Positions 13,401 through 28,400 of a stretch of 64,000 nt of DNA are shown piece after piece. Where the stretch lies: contig VUYV01000146.1 in the NCBI GenBank assembly GCA_008711295.1, positions 2,193,086 through 2,257,085 on the forward strand. Direction: 5' to 3'. Within the stretch, counting starts at the first letter, position 1. Every line of letters begins with the position of its first letter. Below the pieces are notes generated by a model. The model had not been told where the DNA came from, did not search any database, and worked only from the letters and a program-made list of their open reading frames with translations. The translations under genes and the position numbers were made by a program. Source of the stretch: Anarhynchus alexandrinus (taxonomy: Eukaryota; Chordata; Aves; Charadriiformes; Charadriidae).

Positions 13401-16400
13401 CAAGCAACTTCTCCATCGCTGGAACCTGTGACTTCTCCAAACAATATATCCTTTAATGAAAAATATGAAGTTAATATTCCAAAGCCTAGTACAAGTATCT
13501 ATTATAGATACATATCTATATACCAGATACTATACTGGTATCTACTTCTCTAAACAAATACACCGGTGGCCCTGACATACAGTGGTTTTGAGAGATTAAG
13601 GCTGATCAACAGAACTATTCTCCATTATTGTTCTTCATAGCAAATGGAAAGTATCTCTGTGAAAAGTCAGACTCCTTTATCTATCCTACTTGCATTCTAT
13701 GATTACTGGAAAACAATATTTGACTAGGTTCCCCTTGACTCTCAAGCTGTGGAATTTTACTATGAAAGCCACGCTTATACACAACAGGAGTTGGGACTGT
13801 AAGTCTGCAACATTGGGAAAAGAAATTATGTCAGCAGTTGAGACATGGGTGACTTTGTTTTAAATATACTTCTGAAAATTATGTTTTGCCCCCTTTCACA
13901 GGCAGTATGATAGTAGGTAAAAAAGTATCCATATGGATCTAAATGCTCACACAGAAATCCTTTCAGAGTATGAGTAATTAATACTGATACTCAAAAAAAT
14001 AAAAAAAGCCCAGAAATATTAAATCATTATTTTTGCAGTAATTATACAACCAAGTTAGTACCAAGTCAGACACACCCTGGATCTCACCTGTGTAGTTAGT
14101 GGTGAAAGCTGTACTGGAGAAAGTAGAGCAGGGAGAGGCCTGGCCCAATTCAATATATCCATCACATTTCCACCTGGGCCCTTTTGCTCCTGATCGGAGA
14201 AGTCTGAACTGCTGTGTGCCCCATCTGTCTGTATTATCACATCTACAGTTTTATCCTCATCATGATGCAGACATTCTTCAGGAGTCCTGTTCTCAACACA
14301 GTCAACTCCAAAAGGCTCAGTACTCGCTTGAAGTTGCATGGCTGTTACAGAATTTTGCTTTCCAGCACTTTCTAGTGAAGAATACCAAGGCAGCATTTTG
14401 CCATCACACTTCCTGATCTGTTGGTGGCTTTGTACAGTTTCTAAGACACAAAAATATTGTTAAGAATTGTTTCCCCTCCCATTTTTCTTTATAGAGATGA
14501 TACACCATAGTAATAAGAACGCATTACCATCTTTTCAAGTGATGTTCCCATAGACTAGTAATAAGAAGCACTTACTGCCACTTTCAGAAATATTTTCCTT
14601 ACAGAGATCAAATGTTAGTCACAAACAATTTTTTTTTCATGAAAAAGGTGTATGTATGTGCAAAGAGCTCCCACCCCAACCACTTTCTGACTTGGATCAT
14701 TAAGGCTATTATTCCCACTTTTTTTTATTAGGAAGGGCCGTACTGGGTAGGAGTGAAGGTCTATACAGCTCAATGACTTATTTCAGTTTTAGCCCAGTAA
14801 CTGATGTTCAGGAAAAGCAGGACAAGCATACAATGACATTCCCCACTCAGGTTGTAATTCTCAACTTAAAGCAACCTGCAGCTTTAAGCCAGCAGCATGC
14901 ACTTGCAGGCCATTTACAATTATACCCTGCCATAAACACAGTAAGGGAGTTCTTAGCTATATTCCTAGTTTTATGATTTAATACACATGTGCTTTTAAAC
15001 TGTTTGTTCTTTAAATTTCAATATTGAGTCTAATCGTACAGGATTTTGTCTTTAATTATGTGATTTAGTTAAAGCTGAAACCTTAAAAAAAAACAAAACA
15101 ACTTTCTTAAAAGAATCACGAAAACAATGAAAGATACTGAGCACTTGACAACCCTTTCAAAGAAAGCACGTCCAAATGCTCTGTGTGATTCTTTGCATTG
15201 TACTTTGGTTTTGTTCCTTTTCAAATCACACTTTTGTTATTACACAGTAACCCATTTCTTATGCATCCAGACAAAACACAGGAAAGTCTAAACAGTAGAG
15301 ACAAAGAATTTAAATATTGATTATAATTGTGCCAGATACTTTTAACAGTGAAAAGATGGCCCAGTTTTCTGAAATTTAAATTATATGATTTTGTAAAGAG
15401 AAAAGATAACCTCCAATAAAACAGTAGAAATCAACAATCCCAAAACCCCAGTATGCCACATGGAACTAGAACCTACTCTGTAGTATTTGCAATTCTTATA
15501 CAAAATTTGTATGTGTGATCTTGTTTATAGTGCTCACAAACACTACTGGACACAGAATCAGGAGTATTCAAGCAAGAGATCAAGCCTATTCTATGTACAT
15601 CCAAGTACCGTCCCACATTACAAAGAACTGCACAAGCACAAAATGGTTTTGAACAGAGGATGTATTGATTTAATTGGCACAACTTGCATTCTGTTGTGAA
15701 AATAAAAGAATAGTGTGCTTCATTATTGCTGTCTGTGTTTATCCACTACTAGAACTTGCAAAGATACTCCTGAAGCAGCATCAATGGTAGTATCAGATTT
15801 GAAAATACTAATTTAATTCAATAGATGAAAGTGACCTCCCAGAGATCTGTCTCCCAATAACCTTTAAGCACATTCTGATATGTTGGGTCTGCTAAGGAGT
15901 TAGTAGGAAAACTGATAAAACACCTTATTTCCAAGATCCATCTCAGTCACTTCATGTAGCAGCTCCAGGTAAAAACCTCAATTGCTGCAATGGACAGTAG
16001 GAGGAGGGAGAAACTGTTCAGCCTAAAAGGGCCTCACCACCTCATTTTCCCCAAAGATAAGTAAGCTCTGATATCACCTTTGATCAAAGCAGCATCTTAC
16101 AAGTTTTAAGATCACACACTGTTTTATAAAGCTATTTACAAGCTACGGTCACATAGAGCTTCCAAGATGTTCTACATCTTGTCATGAAAAACCTAGATTC
16201 CTTTTACAATTTGAGTCCCATTAGACCAGCCAAGGGAAAAGGAGATCATTCACAAGCAGGAACAAAGAAAAGCAGGAAAATTCAGAAGGTGGTTCTCTCC
16301 AAGATATAATATTAGATTGTATCTTAGATTTCTTTGATGTTCCTTTGTGCCAACCAGTTCTAAGCTCAGAGCTTTTTTCCTACTGAAGCAGGCAGAAACA

Positions 16401-19400
16401 CATAGTCCCATATTTTGCCCCTAGAAGAATTTCAATTAGACAACTGGGAAGCTTACTTTGCACAGTGAACTATACAACGGTATGAAGTTATCAGGAACTT
16501 CACATCCTATCTATACTCTCAAGATCAGTCATGAGCCCAAGAATATTGATACACACCTCACCCTAAGAAGTTCCCTTTGAGAAATGGATCAAAGATATAA
16601 TTTCTGAATAACTAAGAGATTCTCCATCCTTCTCTCCTCATCCCTTGCCAACTCAGTCCCTGATAACTTTGAATTTCTTTAGGAATGAGATGCTTTTCTC
16701 ATGGTTATCCCCTTATCTGTATGAAGGGTTGACACAGCAATTTTTCAAAGGTTCAAGCTATAGTAAACTTCTCTATAGGAAACAGCCAACTCTTTGGCAC
16801 CCTTGTCTGAACTTTAGGAAAAGCCCTACTGATACTGAGCTCTTCTCATTGGAAGGATCCTCTCAAAGACTGTATTTCACAGACAAGTTTTACTTTGCGC
16901 AGGGAATCACACTCTTTTTCATTATGTCACTTACCAAAATTATTACATTTTGTCCTCAAATCTACAAAATGGAATCTTGTCCACATAGCTTCAAACCCTT
17001 ATACTGTTGCTTTCTTCTACTTCTGATTACTCTGGTCTGAAAACACCGTCAAAATCTACCACACGCTATTGTGAAGTAAATACTTCCTTGATGAAAAATG
17101 GTGAAAGGAGAGCAGAGGTGAAATAAGCAATCCAGTGCTAACATGGTTGCTTTGGTACTAAACAAATTGAGTTTTACAACTTAAATCTTTGCTTCTGATT
17201 GTCCACATTGCGTGGCAATTCACTGCTACAAAACAATGTCCTCTCCTCTCCCCACCCGAAACAACAGGAAACTTTCTGAAACAAGTCCTTTTTTTTTTCT
17301 TTCAAAAAGAAGGGCCAGGTTAAGATGCTGGACATTTTATCAAAATAATTCATCTAGCCATAGAATCTTTTCTGCTTTACAGCAAAAATTCATCACTATC
17401 AGCACAGTGACTGCAAATGCCTGATCAGGTAAGATGGGTATAGCTCTGCAGTAGGCCAGATTTAGCTCAGAATGCCATTATACATACTACTTGAAGAGGC
17501 TCAGCTTCTGCCAGATGTGGTCTTCCCATCTTTCCTCATCTCCTCTCACCATAAGCCTGCATATGAACAGCGCATGTTGGAGAATCCAAATTACCAAAGT
17601 TTTCAGCATTGGGCTGCAAGATTCTTCAAATGTTTCTTCACGTGCCCATTCACAATATAAGTGACTTATGCTCAAATTACAATGGGAAACAGTTTTCTGA
17701 AGTCTGAAAAACCAGCAATGTCCTATTAACCTTAGATTATGGTCTAAGGTTATTGGTCTGACGGTCAACTGCAGGTACAGTCAACTTTATTACTGGCAGA
17801 TTTCTAACAATACCAAGACCAAGCAAAATTGCTTTTAAATTAAGTTTGGAAAAACTTCATTATCCTATGAGGCTTTCACAATAGCACATGAATGGAAAGC
17901 CTGATGAGTCTTCCAGTTTTCACACATAAACACGTTCTTCAAGAAAGCCATTCAAAGTGGTATCAATCTCGGTGGAACAGAGAAGGCACTGATTCTAACG
18001 CAAAGCTTTGGATATTTTATAGCACACTTGAGTGTACTAAGAAATCAGCCAAACAGATATCTTTCTGAAAGGCTAGATCCAGTCAGACAGATGAACTTAC
18101 GTTCTCTGGAAAAGATGCTTCTGTAGTATCACCATCAAGCTGATTTGCTTTTTAAGATGAAACCATTATGATATGGGACAAGAAATTAGGGCAAACTCAT
18201 TAAGATATTTTTTTTTTTTGCTAGAAGATTGCATCTGAAAACATAAGCACTTTGCTATTATGAATCCAAGGTAATGGCCACTTTCATGAAAGGCAGAACA
18301 ACAGGATGGCTGCCTGAGGCATAAAGAGGAGAAAAAAAAAAAACACCACAAAACCCAAAGCAACAGAAAGCAGTATTTCTGCGGTATCTACCCACTCCAA
18401 CAAAAGCAAAAGAGGGACTGACTAGAAGGGACTGTTATGGACAATTGCTTTTTTTTTGTGAAAGTACTGCAGCTTCCTTGAGATGTAAATAGGAAAGATG
18501 GAAAGGAAAGATGGAACAAGGCTCCTGGAATCTAAGGTTCCCCTTGTGGTACATGGGAAGGTGATGACACTAGAACTCGATACCCCTGAAATCACCCACT
18601 TTTCAAACTCTTCAGTTTCTTGTGCTTGTTCTTGTTATTTGATTGACACTTGATCAAGAAATCAAATTCAGAATCTCGGGGGACAACAGTCTAGCTCAGT
18701 TTTGGATATGAAGCCACAGATCTGCTGCTTTGAACTGGTGGGAGTAAGGTTGATAAATTGGCTTATGAGCTGGTCCACAAAATATAAGTTTTGGCATCTC
18801 TTGAGTGGATTCCACTGGAACACAATCTGAAACTAAATTCATTTGGATCTACACCGGTAGCAAATTTTCAGACTTAACAGGGTGGGAAGACAGGATAGCA
18901 GTTCACTTTCAAAGCTCTAAATAAGGCAGGGTATTTATCCCAGACAGTATCTGAGTTACAGCCTGAGTTACAGAAAACTAAAGTAGCAGAGAAAATAAAA
19001 GAAAAATGAAAGATTAATAACGACAGTCTGGAGAGACAACGACAGAAATACTAATGCAGTTTCAAGGCACCTATTACTCTTGAGGGCAGAAGGAAAATGA
19101 CATCTGTTAGGTGAAGTTAACGCAGTTCAAGTTTGCTGTGAATGTGCATGTGGGTAACTAGTCAGGTTATTTTTTTTATTATTATACTGAATATCACGTT
19201 ACAAAATTAAAACCAAAATTAAATCACCAAATTATGCATTTTGTTTCTCCATATTATGAATATGAAAATTAATGCACTGTTATCTATTATTATTCAGGCA
19301 GGTGTGAACGAAGAAAATGCTGGTAACAGCTTCTTAAATTTTACAATCCAACTATGTTCCCATATGTTTGTTTCAGACTATAGAGAGTGCTGGCATCCTG

Positions 19401-22400
19401 TAATTCACATTATATACTGCAGAGTTTATAATGATATAATAATTAAGGTATTAACATGAGAGGTGAGTTTTGACTACTTAGAAATAGTCAAAGCAGCTGA
19501 TAGTAAAAGAATATGATTTCTCAACTGCAACAGCAGATTACAACAGCTTTTATTTAGAAGAGCATTCCAGTTTATTTGGCTGTTCAAATTAATATTTGCG
19601 ATTTTTGTTCAAATATTCTAATCACACATGTACTTGACCAGGCAATCACCAAGGGAAGTATTCAAATCTGTCAAAAAAGTTAAGCAAACAGTACGCAACC
19701 TGATGATATCCCAGTAACACTTGCATATTAATAAGTTCATGTTTACTGGAACCTACCTTCTGTAACAGTCAGTCTTCTTTTTTCAGGCCATGCCTTATCC
19801 TGAAAAGAAGCTAAAAAAATGTACCAGTATTTATTTTTGGTCAGAAAGAGAGACAGCTTCAAGAAAATTTCAAGACTTTGCATGCCATCTCACCCAAGAT
19901 AGGATCATTTTCCCGATTCTCTCTTTTTCCTGTTGCACTGTCAATGCACATCCAGAGTTCTTCTAACAAGAGCTTTATTTTTTCTGTTAAAATAAATATT
20001 TTTATAAATTGAGGAAAACCTCAATTGTTCAGAGAGCTAAGAATTCATGTTTCTTTTTTTTTTTATTCCTTCACTCAGAACACAGCCACGTCCACAACAA
20101 AATAAAAAATAACCACAACAGAAATTAAGACAAGGGACATCGGGGCATTTTAGCTTCAGAAAAAAAGAAATGCTAGATGTCACTGAGGGAATGGATCCTG
20201 TATTGGCCATAGCCACAAAGCAGACCGAAGGAACAGATGCAGGATGCTTTAGCTTTTCTTTTCTATAGTGAGGGTGGCAATAAGTTGTAGCAGCCCCCAG
20301 AGTAAAATATAAAAGCAGTTCTGAATGTAGCATTAGTGAAAATAAGTAGCTTTCTAAAACAACTCAGGTGACATGAACATAAATGGGGAAAGAAATCTTT
20401 TAGGAAGAAAGTATTTATATCATATTCTTTATGCCCACTCAATAATAACTCATCTTAATCTTAACATGGAGTAACAGCACATTAAATGTGTCTGAATTAA
20501 TCAGGCCACAACATTAGTAGACATTGTCTGGAGTCCTAACAGCACCATTGCTAGGTGATGCCAAACAACCTAGTTCCCGAACCAGAAGGGCAGGTGGAGA
20601 GGAAGAAGCAGACCAAAAAACTCAAAATACACAAGCACCTCACTTATGCCAAAACTATCATCAAATCCAACAATGAGGAACTGAGACTATTAGTTTTGTG
20701 CCAATGCCATAAGTCAAAGACCACAGCAAACTTTATGAAGAGACATATTAAAAAAAAAACAACCTTAGTGCATCAGAGGAAAACCTGCAAAATTTTACAT
20801 GACAGCTATTAACAGCACTAACAATTTCTCATTAGTAACAAAGCTTTACTGCTATTTGAAGCTCAAAGTAGAGCTCAGATCTTAATTTTCATATTTTGCC
20901 ATTAATTAAAAATTAAAATATGAAATTGGGTACCAATTTAGTACAATCCAAAAGGCAGTAAAAAATATGCAAAGATACACGAGAACTGACTAGGTCTACC
21001 TTTTTCAGAAGTTTAATTTTGGCAACAAACTTTATATACAAATATTGCAAAGCAAATAATAGAACAGGGAAGTTCTTCTTTTGCCTGAAAATTGCCTTCA
21101 GAATTTCTAAACAATTCAAAAGCAATACCAGTATTTTAAAAGACTAAGCAAACTTGGTTTTTTAATTTTTGTAAAGTTTGGCCTCAGTGCTTTAGAGCAA
21201 GTTTAGAAAGAGTTTGTTCCATTATACAGTTAGACTCAGATAATTTGCAGCAGACATTTTAGATCATTAGGGAAAAAAGTCAATAGGATAAGAAACAACT
21301 ATACATCCTGGATTTCCGCTGGATTTACAGAGCCTCACATACAAATTGTAGCAGATTACACTCCTATCTTGTGTCTTTTGCTTTGCATGCTTCCTTTACC
21401 ATTTCAGTGGGCTTAAAAGACAAGTTTGATCATATTTTTCTCAGTGTTTGTGTTCTGTTTTATAATTGCACATCAATTGACCATACATGCATGGGGTAGA
21501 CCAGTCATTTTAACAAACCAAATATTTTCCTTACTGCAAAGCTGAAAATAGTCATCAATTACAAATATGTTAACACTGATGAAGGAATAATGTATCAACC
21601 ACATTTGGTCTTACAGCATTTATGTCAGTATCCTCTGTTTCCAAAAATGCAACTCCAGAAGAGGTGCAATAAATTCATAACAGTTAGTTCCGCACAGAGA
21701 ACAGTCCTGCAAAAAATCTTACCTTTGTCTATATCTGTTGTAAGATCTTCACTTGAACTCTGGGTCTCCACATGCTTAACTATTAAAAAGAGAAGGGGGG
21801 GGAAAAGGAAATGTTCAAACAGAACAATAACACACATAAATCTGAACATAATCAAAGGTGAACACTTACCTTTTCTGGGCTTCTCTTTATGTACACCATC
21901 AAGTTTTCCCTATTAAAATTAAATAACATTAATTTTTCACGCCATACATAGTTTGTAGAGCATCTACTCTTAATTAGCATGAAATCTAAATCAACATTTC
22001 AAAGGTCATGCTTGTTGGAAAAATTCTGTTAAAGTGAATCGCTATGCTTAGTTACTCAATACCCGCAACAAATGTAAATTTACTATTTCAGTATCTCTAT
22101 TACAACTAGCTTCCTTTTGAACCCCCAGAAATACCAAAAGAGGCTTCATCCAAAAGACCAAGAAAGTCTTACTTGTGCCTTCTTTAGCTCCTTTTCAAGC
22201 CTCTTCTTTTCAGTTTTCAGTCGTCTGAAGTCCTGTGTATGCCTTGTTGCAGCCTCTTCAAGAAAGAGAAACAAAATTCAAGTTAGAAACTACAATATAA
22301 AAGACAAGTAATTTAAGTAGTGTTTGTCACCAGTCTGCAAATCAAATTACCGGAAAAAAGGTAGACAGTGCGATATACAAATCCACTGAAGTTGTATTTT

Positions 22401-25400
22401 GGCTCATTAAAACAACAAGTTACGCATACAAGTATGTTGTCTTCCACTGCATAATTACTGTTCTGAAATACTGAAATGCATTTATTACTTTTCTCACTTA
22501 CATGCAAGAATGAAGAGTGGGTCATATTATAATGATACTGTACTGTACAACAATATACAACAAGTGGAAAAAGGAAATAAAATTAAGAATGAAATGCAAT
22601 GGTTTTTTCATGTGTTTTATTGTCTTATTTAAAAGAGGGTTCTGTTTCAAAGATGAAAACACCATAGCCAACTGCATTAGAAAGATGTACGTAGCAGTCA
22701 AGACTAATAAACAGAGAATACCTGAAGAACAGTGGGCATAAAGAGTACAGGGCAGGTAAGTGAGGATTGAATGTGACGTTCCTAGGGACGTTCTCAAGCA
22801 AAGAAGATACTTGAGAGACCTCCTGAGAAATCAGCTTGGTGACTTATACATGGACAGCAGAGAAAAGACAGATGGAACCTGCCTGCTCATCAGATCACAT
22901 CACAGAAGAGAGCATACCAAAAGAAAGAGCATTAAAAGGGCAGCTCAGGTGGTAGATGACAAAAAACAATCATGGGAAAATTTCAGATTGACAAAGAAAC
23001 CAGGCTAAAACACAGGGTCTGGGATATTTAATGAACACAGAAAAGAACAAAACAGATAAACTAGTCACTCAAAATGGACCTAAACCAAACTACCTCACAG
23101 TATTTTGTTCTAGCTATGCCAGAATTTGAGTTTTTGGAGGCAAAAGGCAAAAAAAAGTTGGAAAAAAAAAAAGGCAAGAACACCTTGCTGCCATGTAATG
23201 GAACTCCAAAATGCTCATCAAAATAAACATCCTGTACAGTAGGATTTACAGAATAATAAATTCAGATTGGTTTAGGTTGGAAGGGACCTTAAAGATCATC
23301 TAGTTCCAACCCCCTGCCGTGGGCAGGGACACCTCCTACTAGACCAGATTGCTCAAAGCCCCATCCAGCCTGGCCTTGAACACCTCCAGGGGTGGGGCAT
23401 CCACGACCTCTCTGGACAACCTGTTCCAGTGCCTCACCACCCTCACAGTGAAAAATTTCTCCCAATATCTATTCTAGATCTTCCCTCTTCCAGTTTGAAG
23501 CTATTGCCCCTCGTCCTATCACTACATGCCCTAGTAAAAAGTCCTTCCCCAGCTTTCTTGTAGGCCCCCTTCAGATACTGGAAGGCTGCTATAAGGTCTC
23601 CCCGGAGCCTTCTCTTCTCCAGGCTGAACAACCTCAACTCTCTCAGCCTGTCTTCATAGGAGAGGTGCTCCAGCCCTCTGATCATCTTCGTGGCCCTCCT
23701 CTGGACCTGCACCAAAAGGTCCATATCTTTCTTGTGATGAGAAGTCCAGCACTGGACATGGTACTCGAGGTGGGGTCTCACGAGAGCAGAGTAGAGGGGC
23801 AGAATCATCTCCCTTGACCTGCTGGCCGCGCTTCTTTTGATGCAGCCCAGGATACAGTTGGCCTTCTGGGCTGCAACCGCACATTGCCAGCTCATGTTGA
23901 GCTTCTCATCAACCAACACCCCCAAGTCCTTCTCCTCAGGGCTGTTCTCAATCCATTCTCCACCCAGCCTATACTTGTGCTTGGGATTGCCCTGACCCAC
24001 GTGTAAGGACCTAGCACTTGGCCTGGTTGAACTTCATGAGGTTGGCATTTGGTGGGTTTCTAACACTAAGATACAAGTCACTCAGTTCGTTGTACTTTAA
24101 ACTGTGGTAAGCACAGCTGTAAGTGTGTCATGAATGAAAACATTTGCCTTGCCAACTAACAGCACAGCAAGTTAAGTATCAGAATGCTTTATGCATACCC
24201 ACACTCTGCTAGCAAAACAAGAAAAACACAGTGTCACAAGGCAAGTGCTTTATCTCTAATTAAAAACAAAACAAACAAACAAACCAAAAATCAATTGCCA
24301 GAATACTTAAAAATCAGAAAGCATGTGTCAGGATCACTACATATTTAATTGTGATTATAAATATGACTAGAAGAATCCTGCCAAGATTATTAGAATGCTG
24401 GAGCACATGCCCTATGAAAACAAGCTCGTTGAACTAGACTTAATTAGATTGAGAGGCAAAAGAAAAACGCAACAAAAAACCCTAGAGGGGATCCAAGAGC
24501 AGCTTTCCTGTACCCACAAGGAGGTATCAAGAAGATGGAATGAGACTGTTCAGTGGTGCATGGTGGGAAGAGGAGAGACATCAGGCTTAAGTTGAAACAT
24601 GAGGGTTTCCAACTGGCTATAAGGAAAAGCTCTTTCACCATGAAGACAGTTATGCAGTGAGTTGCCTGGACAGGCTGGGCAGACTCCATTCTTTGATGTT
24701 TTCATGACCAAAAGTTCCCTTCCAACTTCATTTACACCATGTGCCTAAGATATTCAACAGAAAATATTTTGCAGGAGGGCTGACATAATTCAGTGACTAA
24801 GCACCACACACAGTACTGCCCTGCCTTGCTCCTTGGAGCCTCAGAGTTAGAAAGTTGCAATTGCTTCTTTGAATAAGAAGTATCCAAATTCAGTATCCAG
24901 TGGCCAGTCTAGCCTAAACCATGACAAAAAGGAATCAAGAGATGGAGTAGAACAACAGCACAGTAACATAATGTAGAAAGTTACCTTCAAGTTTCTTCAC
25001 TTTTGTTTCCAGTTTCTTTCTCCTGTTAAAAACAAGATATTAATACATCATTTTTGTATAGAACTCCGTTGCATGACAGTCCAGGAAAAAACCCCAAAAC
25101 CTAGCTGTTTCAGAGAAAATATACTTCCTAGATCCAGGACCTGTGAGACGAATGTGTCCCTGAAGTTGAAAAGTTAAGTCAGGGGCATGTTGCTGATGTT
25201 CTCACACAAACAGCTATATCTGTTACAGAGGTAGAGTTTGCTCTTAAGAGAGTCAGTCCACTAATCCCCGTACATAAATACACCTTCAGCTGCAACTTGG
25301 AGTTACAAACACAACCCAAGAAAACTGGCTTCTGGTTTTTGCATTTCTATGATGTAATGCAGACAGGTTAGTTTTACTCCCTAAAAACAATTAAGCCTTG

Positions 25401-28400
25401 CTTACAATGAGTAAGACCTAAGCAATGAGGTAATCAGGAAATGACTTCAAGACAACTTATGTCCCACAGCTTTTTGGTCAGAATATCCAGGTCTTCACTA
25501 AAGCCAAACCAAAAAAAATTATGCATCCTGAATGATTTTGACTTCAGCATTTCCAACCCTACCTTATATGTAAAACATACACAGAACTCAAAAAAAAAAA
25601 AAAAAGAAAGTAAACACTTTAATTATTTCCTTCTGTTAAATCCCAATATCCCGGAAACAGTTTTGAAATGCTTGTGATAAGTAGAGGACTCTGTCCTGAC
25701 AAACACAAGCTACCAATGCTCACCAATCACTTTCATGAAGAATACAGTTCACCCATTCCCCATATTAAGACTTGTATAATGAATTGAGATTTACAGCCCA
25801 AGCCTTTCTGAATGTACAAGCTTTAATCATCATTTCAGACATCAACTGGAATACATTTGAAAACCCACTCAGAAACAGGATGATTGACCACCTTTGATAT
25901 GTAATACTCAAAAGTTGAAGTTACAAACAATAACTGTGTCTGTCATTTATTTCATCCTTAGAGAGAATGTGATCTTTTAATTTAATTGAGCAACCTTACT
26001 TCCGGAACAGTCTAACGTTTTGAGTACTTTCAAAGCTTGTCTGTAGGAGTGATTTCATATCTAAAACCTTCTTCACAGTAGACGTGTATTTGTCTCAAGT
26101 TACCACACTTGTTATAAGTTCAGAACTGGAGAATTGCCATCCTTGTAAATATTCAAAAGTTAACTAGACAAGGTCCTGCGCAATCTAACTTTGACGCTGG
26201 CTCTGAATGGCAGATTGGACCAAAAGATTTGAGAGATAATTTTTGACCTAAGTTATTTTACAGTAACTGTAGATTAACATTCATTTTATGAACAATTCAC
26301 TAGAATTCTGTTTCTGAAGAAACTGACCTCTCAAATTACTGAACTCACGTGACCTACTGCTTAAAATGGCCCCAGTGTCAAAGGTATATAAAATAGCTAT
26401 GGTATCACAGAATGGTTGAGGTTGGAAGGGACCTCTGGAAGTCATCTTGTACAACCTACCCTGCTCAAGTAGGGACATCTAGAGCCAGTTGCCCAGGACC
26501 ATGCCAAGATAGCTTCTGAATATCACCAAGGACGGAGAGGCCACAACCTCCCCGGGCAACCTGTGCCAGTGCTGTCATCTTCACAGCAAAAAAAGCGTTT
26601 CCTGATGTTCAGAGAGAATCTCCTGTGTTTCAGTTTGTGCCCACTGCCTCTGGTCCTGTCACTGGACACCACAGAGAAGAGCCTGGCTCCCTTCACGTAT
26701 TTATAGATGTTGATAATATCACCCCTGGGCCTTCTCTTGTCCAGGCTGAACAATCCCAGCTCTCTCAGCCTTTCCTCAATGGAGAGATGCTCCAGTTCCT
26801 GAATCATCTTTCTGGCCCTCTACTGGACTCTCTCCAGTATGTCCGTGCTCTCTCTTGTCCTGGGGAACCCAGAACTGGACACAGTACTCCAGTTGTGACC
26901 TCACCAGTGCTGACTAGAGGGGATGAAGCACCTCCCTCAGCTTGCTGGCAATACTTTGCGTAATGCAGGCCAGGATACCATTAGCCTTCTTTGCCACAAG
27001 GCACATCAGTGGCTTATGTCAAGCTTGGTGTCCATCAGACCCCGAGGTCCTTTTCTGCCAAGCTGTTTTCCAGCTGGGTGGCCCCCAGCATATACTGGTG
27101 TGTGGTGTTGTTCCTCACCAGGTGGGGGCTTAGCACTTCTACTTGCTGAACTTCCTGAGGTTTCTGTCAGCCCATTTCTCCAGCCTGTCAAGCTGGGTGG
27201 CAACACGCCCCTCTGGCCTATATCAGCCACTCCTCCCAGCTTTGTGTCATCAGCAAACTCGCTTGAGGGTATGCTCTGTCCTGTCATCCAAATCACTAAT
27301 GAAGAACATGAAATGAACATCATGAAGATGTCAAACAGGACTGGACCAAGTATGCAGCCCTCCTCCTCTCCCCCCAGGGTACGCTGCTGGTTACCGGCCT
27401 CCAACCAGACTTGTGCTGCTCATCACCACCCTTAGGGCCTGGCCATTCAGCCAGTTTTCAATCCACCTCACTGTCTGCTCAGCCAGTCCCTACAGCTACA
27501 GCTTGAGGGGCTATGAAGCTCTTATGGGAGACAGTAAGAGAGACCTTACTGTAGACCTGGCAGACACTAGCCACTGCTCTCCCCTCATCTACCAGGCATG
27601 TCAGTTCATCGTAGAAGTTTATCAAGTTGGTGAAGCCATGCTGATTACTCTTGAGGAGTTTCTTGTCCTTCATGTGCCTAACAATGGGTTCCAGGATGAG
27701 CTGCTCCGTCACCTTTCAAGGAATCGAGGTGAGGGTGACCAGCCCATAGTTCCTTGGCTCCTCCTTCTTGAAGATATGAGTGACAGATAGGAGATAGGTG
27801 ATACATCTATATTGACACAGCATATTGCCAGCACATTAGGGTGGTCAGTTCCCTCTTAAGATGCAGTTGGCAATAGGGTAGTTGCTCTCTGCTACTCTTA
27901 GATAGGACAATGTGCTAATGATTCCTTTAAGCTCACAGGACATAGAGTACCTATATGTGAAATAGGTGCAGTCTGGCAGAAGACATGACAACAGCAAGTG
28001 ACAACAATGCTAATCTGCTTGTACAATCTTTTGGACTTGCTGCTGTGCTTGTGAGTACTATATGTTTCACAAGCCATGTAAAGACACTAGAGTATTTCAT
28101 GTGAGAGATGCTTCAGTCCCTTGATCATCTCCATAGCCCTTCATTGGACTGTCTCCATTATACCCATATCTCTCTTGTACAGGGGAGCCCAGAAATGGAC
28201 ACAGTACTCCAGGTGTGCCCTCACCAGTGCTGCATAGAGGGGAATGATCACCTCCCTCAACCTGCCAGTAACACCAAAATAGCTTAGGAACAACAAAGTT
28301 AAAAAATAATAGCCAGTTTACAAGGAAGGAAGGAAGGAAGGAGTCACCAGCAGTAGTCCCACCGGGATTTGTGCTGAAACACATCAGAAATAAAAAGCTG

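Larger units (their letters stand above)
22256..24984 (-). other. ICE1 intron 7, with CR1 insertions
   Basis: This intron contains one good CR1 copy in the ICE1 orientation and one diverged copy in the opposite orientation, listed separately. A plus-strand open frame at 22,760-23,008 is rich in K/R and has no recognisable homology. Confidence 0.65.

Noticed and set aside
13442..13444. Apparent start codon at the beginning of the 1,606-codon frame
   Set aside because: The codon is TTG inside an internal exon; acceptor cattaaag and the upstream exons show that the protein starts at 34,265.
16645..17040. 131-codon plus-strand frame in ICE1 intron 12
   Set aside because: Low-complexity T-rich translation without splice sites or recognisable motifs.
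22760..23008. 82-codon plus-strand frame rich in K and R
   Set aside because: It resembles no CR1 region I know and has no convincing splice sites. Possibly an old repeat.
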